From Nitrospinota bacterium (GTDB lineage: Bacteria; Nitrospinota_A; UBA7883; JACRLM01), in the NCBI GenBank assembly GCA_016208975.1, contig JACQXA010000004.1, positions 124,001 through 188,000 on the forward strand: a DNA stretch of 64,000 bases, written 5' to 3'. The notes under the pieces are model-generated. The model did no database searches and had not been told where the DNA came from. It worked only from the letters and a program-made list of their open reading frames with translations. Numbering within the stretch: the stretch's first letter is position 1; the number at the start of each line of letters is the position of its first letter. The translations under genes and the position numbers were made by a program. Of the stretch, positions 17,368-26,765 are shown one piece after another.

Positions 17368-18851
17368 GCGCGCAAAAACCTTTAATAGTTAAAAACGGCG
17401 AGGCGTGGCCGGTGGAAATAATCCCGCTCATGCCTTTTGATAATTTCGCATCGGCGGTCCTGGATGAAATAGCCGGAGGCGGCAGGATAGTGTCCATGTT
17501 CGCCGCGCCGGGGAACGGGGCGCGCCCTGTTATTTACGCCGCGCTGGCCAGGGACAAATCCAGCGACATAGCGGTTTTGGCCTGCCAGCCTGGCGCGCAA
17601 TACCGGTCCCTTACGCCCGACGCGCCGCAGGCCCACATGTTCGAGCGGGAGATATACGAAACCTGGGGTATTAAACCCGAGGGGCATCCGTGGTTAAAAC
17701 CGGTCAGGTTCCCCGGCAAGAGCGGCGGACGTAACGTTGGAGTGGCGGATTTTTTCCGCGTTGAGGGGGAAGAGGTTCACGAGGTGGCCGTGGGCCCCGT
17801 TCACGCTGGTGTGATAGAGCCGGGGCATTTCCGGTTCCAGTGCCACGGCGAGAAGGTTTTCCATCTGGAAATATCATTGGGCTATCAGCATCGCGGGGTG
17901 GAGGCTTCGCTTTCGGGCGGGCCGGACAAAACCGCGCTGGCAAGGATGGAGACCGTGGCTGGAGACACCACCATAGGCCACGCCACGGCCTATTGCCAGC
18001 TGGTTGAAGGGCTCATGGGCGTTACAGCGCCGGACCGGGGGGGCGCTATCCGGGCCATGGCGCTGGAGATGGAGCGGTTAGCCAACCACACGGGCGATCT
18101 TGGAATGTTGTCGCAGGATATCGGTTATCTGCCTCCCTCGGCCTTTCTGGGCCGGTTGCGGGGGGATTTCCTTAACCTAACCCAGGTTATATGCGGAAAC
18201 CGGTTTGGGAGGGGGCTTGTAATCCCGGGCGGCGTCCGGTTCGGGCTGGATGAAAAAATGACCGCCGATGTCCTTGGCGGTTTGAACAAGCCTGGCAAGG
18301 AGGCCATGAGCGCCGCCCGCCTTTTATGGAACAAACCTTCGGTTCTGGCGCGGTTTGAGAACACCGGAACGGTGTCGCTGAAAGATTGTGAGGCGCTAGG
18401 GCTGGTGGGCCCAACCGCCCGGGCCTGCGGGGCGGACAGGGACGCGCGGCGAGACCACCCGGTTGGCGCTTACGCCAGTAAACCCGTCACGGTGGCAAAT
18501 TGGGGCTCCGGCGATGTTTTCGCCCGCGCCATGGTGAGGCTTTTGGAGATGAAAAACTCCTTGGCGTATCTCACCACTTTATTGAACGAATCGCCCGCTG
18601 GCGCGTTGACAACGCCTGTGGGCGCAATCAAACCCCACCACATGGCCATTTCCCTGGTGGAGGGATGGCGGGGCGAAATATGCCACGCCGCCATCACCGG
18701 GCCCGACGGCCGGTTCAGCTGTTACAAGGTTGCAGACCCTTCGTTCCATAACTGGACGGGGCTTGCCATGGCCCTGCGGGGTCAGGAAATTTCCGACTTC
18801 CCGCTGTGCAACAAAAGCTTCAACCTGTCCTATTGCGGTTTCGATTTGTAA
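17364..18851 (+). CDS. Large subunit of an Ehr-type complex (NuoC-NuoD-like; NiFe ligands absent)
   Basis: 495 residues from the ATG at 17364. The first roughly 130 residues are NuoC-like and the rest is a NiFe-hydrogenase large-subunit/NuoD fold, as in HyfG. A true group-4 hydrogenase has CxxC near the start of that fold (ERVCGIC) and DPCxxC at the end. Here the first site reads ETVAGDTTIGHATAYC (near residue 195) and the C-terminus ends LCNKSFNLSYCGFDL, so neither NiFe-binding pair is formed. This is the hallmark of energy-converting hydrogenase-related (Ehr) complexes. The electron acceptor or substrate is unknown. No maturation (hyp) genes are nearby, in line with the missing metal centre. 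Confidence 0.88.
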   Translation: MSAQKPLIVKNGEAWPVEIIPLMPFDNFASAVLDEIAGGGRIVSMFAAPGNGARPVIYAALARDKSSDIAVLACQPGAQYRSLTPDAPQAHMFEREIYETWGIKPEGHPWLKPVRFPGKSGGRNVGVADFFRVEGEEVHEVAVGPVHAGVIEPGHFRFQCHGEKVFHLEISLGYQHRGVEASLSGGPDKTALARMETVAGDTTIGHATAYCQLVEGLMGVTAPDRGGAIRAMALEMERLANHTGDLGMLSQDIGYLPPSAFLGRLRGDFLNLTQVICGNRFGRGLVIPGGVRFGLDEKMTADVLGGLNKPGKEAMSAARLLWNKPSVLARFENTGTVSLKDCEALGLVGPTARACGADRDARRDHPVGAYASKPVTVANWGSGDVFARAMVRLLEMKNSLAYLTTLLNESPAGALTTPVGAIKPHHMAISLVEGWRGEICHAAITGPDGRFSCYKVADPSFHNWTGLAMALRGQEISDFPLCNKSFNLSYCGFDL

Positions 18852-18863
18852 AGGCTGGATGGA

Positions 18864-19622
18864 ATGATTAAAGAGCTTTTAGAACGGCTCCGGCAGGGTC
18901 ATAAGACCACCGCTTTCCCCAAGGAAAGCCCCCAAATGCCCGAAAGGTTCCGGGGCGCCCCGGCGCTCTCGCCGGAAAAATGCGCCGATGGCTGCGACGC
19001 ATGTTCGAAAGCCTGTCCGAACGGGGCCATAAGCCTTGAAGGGGGGTTGAAGGTGGACTTGGGGCGGTGCATATTCTGCCCGGATTGCTCCGAGGCTTGC
19101 GCCAGCGGCGCCATCCGATACACGGTGGATTTCAGGCTGGCCGTCTCTAAAAGAGAGAACCTAACCGTAGGAGCCGGGGGCATTTCCCTGGCCCAGCCCA
19201 TTCAGGAGGAACTGCGGCAGATTTTCGCCCGGTCGCTGAAACTCCGCCAGGTCAGCGCCGGGGGTTGCAACGGATGCGAGGCGGAGATAGCCGCCACCGG
19301 GAATATCATTTTCGATTTGGGCCGGTTCGGTATCCAGGTGGTGGCCTCGCCCCGCCACGCCGACGGGCTTATGGTGACAGGGCCGGGAACAGCCAACATG
19401 AAACTGGCGCTGGAGAAGACCTACGAGGCCACGCCTGGCCCGAAGATAGTTATAGCCGTGGGCTCTTGCGCGTTGAGCGGCGGGCCGTTCCGGAACCTGC
19501 CGGAACAGTCCAACGGCGTTGAAGGATCGCTCCCGGTGGATCTTTACATACCAGGATGCCCGCCCCATCCGTTGACCATTCTGGATGGGCTGTTAAGGCT
19601 TTTAGGAAGATTGGACGATTAA
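18864..19622 (+). CDS. Fused ferredoxin-small subunit (HyfH + HyfI / NuoI + NuoB)
   Basis: 252 residues joining two proteins that are usually separate. Residues about 35-95 hold two four-cysteine clusters (CADGCDACSKACP and CIFCPDCSEACA) for two [4Fe-4S] centres. Residues about 125-250 are a NuoB/HyfI-type small subunit with GGCNGCE, GSCALSGG and PGCPPHP, the ligands of the proximal cluster N2. The electron path is therefore intact although the large subunit lacks NiFe. It is the last gene of the operon, 12 bases after the large-subunit gene. Confidence 0.9.
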   Translation: MIKELLERLRQGHKTTAFPKESPQMPERFRGAPALSPEKCADGCDACSKACPNGAISLEGGLKVDLGRCIFCPDCSEACASGAIRYTVDFRLAVSKRENLTVGAGGISLAQPIQEELRQIFARSLKLRQVSAGGCNGCEAEIAATGNIIFDLGRFGIQVVASPRHADGLMVTGPGTANMKLALEKTYEATPGPKIVIAVGSCALSGGPFRNLPEQSNGVEGSLPVDLYIPGCPPHPLTILDGLLRLLGRLDD

Positions 19623-19637
19623 TTAACGTTGGGGTTT

Positions 19638-19778
19638 GGTGGTGTCCCAGTTTGAATCTCAAATAATAGACAGATCCTTCACTTCGCTTGCGCTTCGTTC
19701 AGGATGACAATGTTATCAACGGCTTTTATATTGTCATTCTGAGCGTAAGTGAAGAATCTCCCCTGTACTTTCAAACTG
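19638..19778 (+). mobile_element. MITE-like element, copy A (right end missing)
   Basis: Begins with the terminal sequence GGTGGTGTCCCAGTTTGAA and matches copies B (50833-50983) and C (62124-62274) along about 140 bases, but stops at CAAACTG, about eleven bases short of the right terminal repeat. It encodes no protein. It supplies the last codons and stop of the histidine kinase gene that runs in from the right. Confidence 0.8.
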
Positions 19779-22700
19779 ATTTTGCGCCGCCTCCTCAAAA
19801 TTGCCCGTGTGCCCCAGTATTTCCAGCTCCTTTGCGATGGCCACAACCTTGAGGGCGTAAAACTGCGACGAAGACCCTTTTAGCTGATGCGCCATGAGGC
19901 AGAGGTTTTTGGAGTCGCGCTCACTGATGGCCTTTTCGATGCTGGCTATCTGTTCATACCCGCGATTTATGAACACCCGCGCCAGTTCCTGGATCTCATC
20001 GGTGGAAAACACCGGGCGCAGGGATGATATGTCGAACAATGGTTTGCGGCCCGGCCCAAGTTCCGGCTCCGGAGCGGGCGAGGGGGGGGCGGCATGCGGT
20101 TTCCCGGCGCAGGACTCCACAAGCTTGCGCATTTTATTGAACAGCTCGTCGGAGTTTATGGGTTTGGTCACATAATCGTCCATCCCCGCTTCCAGGCATT
20201 TTTCCATGTAACCTGGCATCACATGGGCGGTGACGGCGCATATTGGTATGCGGGCGCCAGATTCTTTTTCTATTTCCCGGATTGTGGCCGTAGCCTGGAA
20301 CCCGTCCATCTCCGGCATCTGGACATCCATCAGGATAAGGTCGTAATCCCCCTCGCGCCACATCTCCACCGCCTGGCGGCCTGTCTCGGCCACATGCGCC
20401 TTGTGTCCTTTGCCTTCAAGTATCAAAAGGGCCAGCTTCTGGTTGAACGGGTTGTCTTCCGCCACCAGCACGTTCAGATGAGGACTCCCCTTGGCGCCGC
20501 CGTTTGCGGGGGCGGGTTTTGCCTCCTCTTTGATTCTGTTAGCCCCGGTGGCCCGTAAAAGGGCTTCGTAAAGCCTGTTATGGATCACCGGTTTGGGCAG
20601 ATAGGCGTCCACCAGGCCAGGCTCCATTTTCAACGCTATATCGCTGGCCTCGGCGAGCGTGACCAACGCTACAACACAAAGCGATGGCGACCGCTCTTTA
20701 AGTTTTCCCAGCATAGCCGCGCTCCGCTCCGTCCCATGCCCCAGATCCACAATCAGCGCCGTATCACGCCCGTTTCCGTTCACCGCAAGCATGGCTTCAT
20801 CCATCGTGAGGCATTCGGCCACGGACAGCCCCCAGTGGCGCAGATGCCCGGTGATGGAGGCCATCACCTTCGCGGAAGGATGGAGCGCAACCACCCGCAA
20901 CCCATCTTTTAGCCCGGCCCGGGGCTTCTCCTCTTCGGAGGCCGTTTCCATTGGAATCTCAAACTTGAAATCGCTCCCCTGCCCCTGGGCGCTATCCACC
21001 CAGAGCCTTCCGCCCATTATCTCCACCAGTTTGCGGGCCATGGTGGCCCCCAGGCCCGCCCCGCCCCGGCGGCGGGTGCAGGAGCCGTCCACCTGGTAAA
21101 AACTTTCGAAAATGGATTCCAGGCTCTCGGCTGAAATCCCTATGCCGGTGTCGCGCACCGAAAAACCGATAACCTTTTTGCCGTCCCCCCTGGTAAGCGT
21201 GGACACGCTCACCAGTATCTCGCCCCGCTCGGTGAATTTGACGGCGTTGCCCGCCAGGTTTTTTATCACGTTCCGCAGGGCCGCCGCGTCGCCGGACACC
21301 AGCCCTGGCAGGTCCGGCTCGGTATTCACTATAAATTCCAGCCCTTTCTTCTGCGCCTCCAGCGCCGGACCCTTTATGGCCTTTTCCAGCTCGTTGACCA
21401 GCGCGAAGCTTTTGCGCTCCAGCCTGTACTCTCCGGACTCTATCTGGGAGAAATCGAGGATGTCGTCCACCATGGAGAGGAGCGCGTCGGCAGAGGAGCG
21501 GATTATCTCCAGCTGTTCCACCCTCTCTTTATCGGAACGGGAGTTCAACGCCAGGCCGGCCATGCCTATCACGCTGTTTAACGGGGTGCGAAGCTCATGG
21601 CTTATGTTGGCCATGAATTCGGACTTGGCCCGGCTGGCCCTCTCCGCCGCCTCCCGGGCCTTGATTATCGCGCCCTCGGCGTTTTTGGCCGAGGTGATGT
21701 CCACCACCAGGATCATGGCCCCCGCGAAAGCGCCGTCCATCATTATCGGCACGCCCTTAATGGAAATAAAAGCCCCTTTCCCGTACCGGCTGGTGAAAGG
21801 CGTTTCCAGTGAAACCGGCGCCCCATCAGCAAGCCTGTCCAGCACCCACGTCAACCCGGCGTTGACGATGGTGGGGATTTCAGACATTTTCACCCCCATG
21901 GCGTAATACTCCTCCCCTTCCGGCACGCCGATGATGCGCTTGAGCTCCGGGTTCATGTACACCACCCTCAGCTTCTCGTCGAGGTTCAGGATACCGGCGG
22001 GGGAGTTTTCCAGTATGCTGTTGTTGAACTCCAGAAGGGATTTCATTTCAGCTGTGGCCCGCGTAAGCGCCTCTTCGGTGGCCCTGCGGGTGACAACTTC
22101 CGCTTTCAGCCCCTTGTTAAGGGATTCCACCAGGTTCTTCTCGTTGGAAAGCCGCTCGGCGAGCCGGGCATAGTCCATACTCATCCGCATGTGGCCGGTG
22201 ATCATCTTGTTTATGCGGAAAGTCAGGCCGGACATGAGCCCCACGTACAAGATGATGGAAGTCCCCAGCGCCATATATATGGCCCCGCCGAGATGGAAGC
22301 ATACCGCCGCAAGCGGGATCAGGGCAGGTAACGAATAAGCTATAAACCCCTTAAACGAAGGCGAGTAGGCCGGAACTGAAGCGGCCACAAGGCCTGCGGG
22401 GACAATGACCACCAATATTTTCAACACCGGCCCGCCCATCAGGAAAAGATAGGCCGCCGCCGAACCCCACAAGATCCCGGAAATGAAAGCTCCCAGGGCA
22501 TGGCGGTTAAACCACTTTTTCGCGGCTGGCTCCACGGGCCTGGCGTTGTTATAGAGCGCCCGGTCGAGCCCTCTGAACACGGACAGGACGGTGAAAAGGG
22601 CGAACCAATATATTATGGGAGCGCGGTCCTCCACGCCGCCAAGGCTGGCCACCAGCGTCACCAGCGCGGCGCATCCCCATGTGCCGATTATGGCTATCGG

Positions 22701-22781
22701 CAATTGACGGTACAAAAGCTCCAACTGGTCTTCCAAAACGCAGTCGGGCCTGTTGTTTCGCCCGTCACTTTCCGTTGTCAA
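19734..22781 (-). CDS. Hybrid histidine kinase with two receivers and Hpt domain
   Basis: 1015 residues if translation starts at the TTG at 22781, which follows GGGGGTGG; an ATG at 22916 would add 45 unlikely residues. Order: about six membrane helices (residues 30-190), a linker helix, a PAS domain (about 245-370), HisKA with the phosphorylated histidine in SHELRTPLN near 395, a HATPase with N and G boxes (NLAGNAVKFT, DTGIGIS, GAGLG), a first degenerate receiver (about 630-750), a second receiver with aspartate in LILMDVQMPEMDG near 819, and an Hpt domain with MAHQLKGSSS near 964. The final dozen residues and the stop come from MITE copy A, so the natural C-terminus was replaced. Confidence 0.9.
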   Translation of the reverse strand: MTTESDGRNNRPDCVLEDQLELLYRQLPIAIIGTWGCAALVTLVASLGGVEDRAPIIYWFALFTVLSVFRGLDRALYNNARPVEPAAKKWFNRHALGAFISGILWGSAAAYLFLMGGPVLKILVVIVPAGLVAASVPAYSPSFKGFIAYSLPALIPLAAVCFHLGGAIYMALGTSIILYVGLMSGLTFRINKMITGHMRMSMDYARLAERLSNEKNLVESLNKGLKAEVVTRRATEEALTRATAEMKSLLEFNNSILENSPAGILNLDEKLRVVYMNPELKRIIGVPEGEEYYAMGVKMSEIPTIVNAGLTWVLDRLADGAPVSLETPFTSRYGKGAFISIKGVPIMMDGAFAGAMILVVDITSAKNAEGAIIKAREAAERASRAKSEFMANISHELRTPLNSVIGMAGLALNSRSDKERVEQLEIIRSSADALLSMVDDILDFSQIESGEYRLERKSFALVNELEKAIKGPALEAQKKGLEFIVNTEPDLPGLVSGDAAALRNVIKNLAGNAVKFTERGEILVSVSTLTRGDGKKVIGFSVRDTGIGISAESLESIFESFYQVDGSCTRRRGGAGLGATMARKLVEIMGGRLWVDSAQGQGSDFKFEIPMETASEEEKPRAGLKDGLRVVALHPSAKVMASITGHLRHWGLSVAECLTMDEAMLAVNGNGRDTALIVDLGHGTERSAAMLGKLKERSPSLCVVALVTLAEASDIALKMEPGLVDAYLPKPVIHNRLYEALLRATGANRIKEEAKPAPANGGAKGSPHLNVLVAEDNPFNQKLALLILEGKGHKAHVAETGRQAVEMWREGDYDLILMDVQMPEMDGFQATATIREIEKESGARIPICAVTAHVMPGYMEKCLEAGMDDYVTKPINSDELFNKMRKLVESCAGKPHAAPPSPAPEPELGPGRKPLFDISSLRPVFSTDEIQELARVFINRGYEQIASIEKAISERDSKNLCLMAHQLKGSSSQFYALKVVAIAKELEILGHTGNFEEAAQNQFESTGEILHLRSE

Positions 22782-23034
22782 CCAGCCACCCCCATTTTGC
22801 AAACGACAACTTATTGTCCACCATAAATAACCAACCAAGCCCAACTTTGTGATTTTACCATGCCAGGGCCGCCCAAGCTCAATGGATTCATATAAGAATA
22901 TTTTACTTTGGACCATCGGCCATTTTCGCGTCCGCCGGGCCAGATACGGCCCAGCATAACTGGCCCCATTTGCCTCTCACATTCCCGTTGCGCAATCCCC
23001 CCGGGCGCCCGGATTTTTGTTAGTATCAATCGTT

Positions 23035-23556
23035 ATGAGACGAAAGAAATCGTTACCGGCCCTTATAGTTTTCGCCATCCTGTCGGCCATAAGCCTGTTT
23101 ATCAGCCAGCAGGGGGATGGAAGCGAGGAAAAAGCCATCGTGACCCGGGTGGTTGACGGCGACACCATGGTGGTGATGCTCAAGGGCATGGAAAGGAAAG
23201 TGCGCCTGCTGGGGGTGGACACGCCGGAAAAAGACGGCCCCTACACCAGGGCGGAGCCTATGAACCGGGAGGCCTCCATGCGGGCCGCCGAACTGGCCCA
23301 GGGGCAGGCCGTAACGTTGACCTATGGCGGCGCAACCTTGACAGACAAGTACGACCGCCTGTTGGCCTACGTCACCCTGCCCGACGGGAGGGTGTTGAAC
23401 GAAATACTTATCCAAGAAGGGCTGGCCGAGGCGATCCACAAATTCAAATATACTGAAAAGGCGAAGTACCACCTGCTGGAGGCCCGGGCGAAATCAGCCT
23501 GCGCGGGCCTATGGCGATACCGTCCCCCATGTAGCGGCAAGGGGAAATACCGGTAA
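23035..23556 (+). CDS. Thermonuclease-like nuclease (SNase family)
   Basis: 173 residues from the ATG at 23035. A single hydrophobic N-terminal segment (an anchor or signal) is followed by an SNase OB-fold: VTRVVDGDTMVV near residue 40, KVRLLGVDTPEKDGPY with the catalytic arginine and aspartate near residue 60, then DKYDRLLAYV with the second arginine. It is likely exported or membrane-tethered and degrades nucleic acid outside the cytoplasm. It is transcribed away from the kinase gene. Confidence 0.9.
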   Translation: MRRKKSLPALIVFAILSAISLFISQQGDGSEEKAIVTRVVDGDTMVVMLKGMERKVRLLGVDTPEKDGPYTRAEPMNREASMRAAELAQGQAVTLTYGGATLTDKYDRLLAYVTLPDGRVLNEILIQEGLAEAIHKFKYTEKAKYHLLEARAKSACAGLWRYRPPCSGKGKYR

Positions 23557-23628
23557 AGACAGTCGTTCTGAATGGAAGTTTGGCCCGTGATGTATCCGGA
23601 AAATATCAGACGGTAACCGTGAGAAGCG

Positions 23629-24693
23629 TTAATGGTCATGGCGATGATGCATGTCGGGGAAATGCGTGTGGATATGGGATATCGGCTCGTGACTGTGAAG
23701 GTGGCTGTGTTTCGCGTTGAACGGCGCTGACTCATCATGCCCATGTTGGTGATGATCATCGTGAATATGCTCGTGCTCGTGTTCCAGCCCTTCGTGCGTG
23801 TGTTCGTGGTTATGTCGTTCGGTGAGGTGTAGCCAGACGCCCAGCGCCATGAGCGAACCCGCTATCAGTAACCGATGGCTGACCGGTTCGCCCAGAAGCG
23901 GAATTGCCAGCGCCGCGCCGAAGAATGGCGCTACGGAAAAGTAGGCGCCAGTTCTGGCCGCTCCGAGATGACGCAGGCCAACAACGAACAACACCAGGCT
24001 TACCCCATAGGCAAGCCAGCCGACCAGCATCGCTCCCGCGAGGTTGGGTAAAGGCGGCCACTTGGCGCCAAGCGATAAAGCGAGCGCCAGGTTTACGCCT
24101 CCCGCCGCCAAGCCCTTGATTGTAGCGATCCATGTCGCATCGGCCAGTGACACATTACGAGTGAGGTTATTATCTATACCCCACGCCAAACAGGCCCCTA
24201 AAACAGACAAAGCTGGCCAAGCGCTGGAAAACCTGACTTCTTCCACTGGCCAACTGAGCGTAACCGCTCCGGCGACTATGGCGGTCATTCCCAACGCGAT
24301 ACGCTTATCGAAGTTTTCGCGAAAGGCGAACCATGCCAGAAGCGCTGTAAATACACTTTCGGCGTTGAGCAGTAGCGATGCGCCCGACGCGGGCATGGCG
24401 GTAAGTCCAAACATCAATAGCACCGGCGCGGCTACGCCGCCAGCGAGAATTGCGCCCGCTAGCCACGGCCATTCAGCGGGTGGTAACTTCCCCGCTGGCG
24501 CTTGGCGCGCCAAGCGGTATAGTAAAAGACCCGCCCCGGACCCAAGATATAGCAGGCTGGCCAGCAACCACGGGTTGATACTGGACAGTAAACACTTGGC
24601 CAGCGGCGCGCTACCGCCAAACAAAAGCGCCGCTCCCAGAACGGCCAGTACGCCAGGTTGGCGCAAACTCCGTTTCCAGCTCATTACCGCCAT
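23629..24693 (-). CDS. DMT-family transporter with histidine-rich tail
   Basis: 354 residues. The first roughly 285 contain ten membrane helices in two EamA halves, as in drug/metabolite exporters. The last 66 residues are cytoplasmic or periplasmic and hold 24 histidines among Asp and Glu (for example HEHEHIHDDHHQHGHD). Such tails bind zinc, nickel or cobalt in other transporters. The combination suggests a metal-linked permease or metal sensing by the tail; the substrate is not known. Confidence 0.85.
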   Translation of the reverse strand: MAVMSWKRSLRQPGVLAVLGAALLFGGSAPLAKCLLSSINPWLLASLLYLGSGAGLLLYRLARQAPAGKLPPAEWPWLAGAILAGGVAAPVLLMFGLTAMPASGASLLLNAESVFTALLAWFAFRENFDKRIALGMTAIVAGAVTLSWPVEEVRFSSAWPALSVLGACLAWGIDNNLTRNVSLADATWIATIKGLAAGGVNLALALSLGAKWPPLPNLAGAMLVGWLAYGVSLVLFVVGLRHLGAARTGAYFSVAPFFGAALAIPLLGEPVSHRLLIAGSLMALGVWLHLTERHNHEHTHEGLEHEHEHIHDDHHQHGHDESAPFNAKHSHLHSHEPISHIHTHFPDMHHRHDH

Positions 24694-24750
24694 TCGTTAG
24701 CGCAACAAAAACCGGCCAAAGCCAATGTGTATCAAAAGCGTTCAACAACT

Positions 24751-26760
24751 CTACAGCGAACGCAACAGCGCCGTAAGCTCTTCCGGGCTGTTCACGGGTG
24801 GATGGCACGTTCCACGGTAACATACCAGCGCTCCGGCCCCTTCCGGCAGGGCCGCGCTGAAAACCCCGGCCCGCTTTATAACCAGGTGGGGCATATAAAC
24901 CCCTTTGGCCGCTTTGAGCATTCGCGCCGCCTTATCCCCCTCCGCCACCGTTATCTGGCAGGAGTCCGACATGATGAAATCCATCAGATGGATGGATGAA
25001 GCGTAAAACAGCGCGTGTTGAACCGAATCTTTTGAAACCAGGTTCAAAGCCATCCGGGCCGACTCCTCCAGTTCCCGCGCGCCAATATGATGATAGAGCC
25101 TGAAGTCCCCATAGGCCATGGTCATGACCGGCGAGGGTGAAGGAGCGTCTTGCGTTGGTTTCACCCGGTTTGCGGACACTATGGGGTCTGCGCCGCTCTC
25201 CGCGTCGAAATACCCGCCAACAGGGTCGCCGAACTTTTCCCATGCGGCTTTCCTGATGGACATGGCCTGCTCAAGATATTTTGTTTCGCCAGACGTTTCA
25301 TACATATCCAGCGCCGCCATCAGCATGCACGCGTAATCGTCCAGCAATCCGGCGGCGCCGGAACCCAGCGAGCGCGCCACGCCGGAAACAAAGTTGTTAT
25401 TATCCGTGGCGAACCTGTCGAAAGCCCGCCGGGCGTCTTGCCACAGGGTGTAATCGCCTAGAAAACCGCCAGCGGCCAGGAAAGCGGAGATGAACATGCC
25501 ATTCCAGTTTGTGTACATAGTGGTGTCCACAAACGGCATCTTGCGTTTGGCCCGCGCTTCTATCATTTTCCGCCTGGCGTTTCCGAACGTCCGCTCAACC
25601 TCGCCCTGCTTAATTTTCATGGCCGCCGCTATTGATTCGAAAGGTTCGACAACGCGCAGTACGCACCGGGCGGGGTCGTGGCCCATGTCCCCCTGCTCCC
25701 GGAGGCCGTAACGCCTGCGGACAATCTCCAGCTCGTCGCCGGAAAGCGCGGCGGCGGCCTCGGCCGCCGACCAGGTGTAATGATCCCCGTCGTCGTCCAG
25801 GTTGATGTCCGCGTCCTGGCTGGCGTAAAACCCGCCCGCCGGGTCCATCAGCGTTTCCCGGGTGAACCTGGCGGTTTCCCTGGCGGCGTCCAGAAACTTT
25901 TCTTCACCAGTGGCCGAATAGGCGGCTGAGTATATTTTCAATAGATCAGCGTTGTCATACGCCATTTTTTCGAAATGGGGGACGCCCCAGGTTGCGTCCA
26001 CGGAATACCTGTGGAATCCGCCCGCCAGATGGTCCCGCACGCCGCCATCGGCCATTTGCCGCAGGGTGTGACGCAGGACGCTCCCCAGCTCTTGGTCCTT
26101 GTCCGCGCGCCACAACGCCATTATCGTCATCAACGCCGGGCAATGGAAAAACTTGGGGGCGTTGCCGAACCCGCCATTGAGAGGATCGAAACCGCGGGTC
26201 ATATGGTTAACAGCCGCGCTTATGGTATCGGAGGATATTCGTATCTGGTCTCCGGATTCCGGCGTGGTTTCCGTCAGCGCGTCATAAAGCTCTTGCGCCG
26301 CCTGGTCCACCTTGTCGCGGCTCTCCTGGAAAAACTCCGCCACTTTCGTTAGCACCGTGGGGAATCCGGGCCGTCCTATCATGTTCTCCGGCGGGAAATA
26401 GGAGCCGCCATAGAAACATTTTCCATCGGGCGTAAGGAACGCGGTTAGCGGCCATCCCCCCTGCCCGGAAAGGGCCGACACCATGCGCTGGTATCTCAGG
26501 TCCAGGTCCGGGCGCTCGTCCCGGTCAACTTTCACCGCAACGAACCGTTCGTTTATTATTTGCGCGGTATCGGCGTTCTCGTAGGATTCCCTGTCCATCA
26601 CGTGGCACCAGTGGCACCACACGGCGCCGATGTCCAGCAATACCGGTTTTGACTCCCGCCGGGCGCGCTGGAAAACCCCATCGCCCCAGGGCATCCAGTC
26701 CACCGGCTGATGGGCGGCGGATTTTAAATACGCGCTTTTCTGGGCCCCAAGCTGGTTCAT
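24751..26760 (-). CDS. YyaL/DUF255 thioredoxin-domain protein
   Basis: 669 residues, the usual size. The N-terminal thioredoxin-like domain holds VWCHWCHVMDRESY near residues 47-60, a CxxC redox motif, followed by VKVDRDERPDLD. The long C-terminal part is an (alpha/alpha) barrel like those of mannosidases or epimerases (SQDADINLDDDGDHYTW, MYTNWNGMFISAF). The family (human SPATA20) is widespread, with no firm biochemical role. It lies five bases after the sigma-54 activator gene. Confidence 0.93.
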   Translation of the reverse strand: MNQLGAQKSAYLKSAAHQPVDWMPWGDGVFQRARRESKPVLLDIGAVWCHWCHVMDRESYENADTAQIINERFVAVKVDRDERPDLDLRYQRMVSALSGQGGWPLTAFLTPDGKCFYGGSYFPPENMIGRPGFPTVLTKVAEFFQESRDKVDQAAQELYDALTETTPESGDQIRISSDTISAAVNHMTRGFDPLNGGFGNAPKFFHCPALMTIMALWRADKDQELGSVLRHTLRQMADGGVRDHLAGGFHRYSVDATWGVPHFEKMAYDNADLLKIYSAAYSATGEEKFLDAARETARFTRETLMDPAGGFYASQDADINLDDDGDHYTWSAAEAAAALSGDELEIVRRRYGLREQGDMGHDPARCVLRVVEPFESIAAAMKIKQGEVERTFGNARRKMIEARAKRKMPFVDTTMYTNWNGMFISAFLAAGGFLGDYTLWQDARRAFDRFATDNNNFVSGVARSLGSGAAGLLDDYACMLMAALDMYETSGETKYLEQAMSIRKAAWEKFGDPVGGYFDAESGADPIVSANRVKPTQDAPSPSPVMTMAYGDFRLYHHIGARELEESARMALNLVSKDSVQHALFYASSIHLMDFIMSDSCQITVAEGDKAARMLKAAKGVYMPHLVIKRAGVFSAALPEGAGALVCYRGTCHPPVNSPEELTALLRSL

Positions 26761-26765
26761 GGCAT

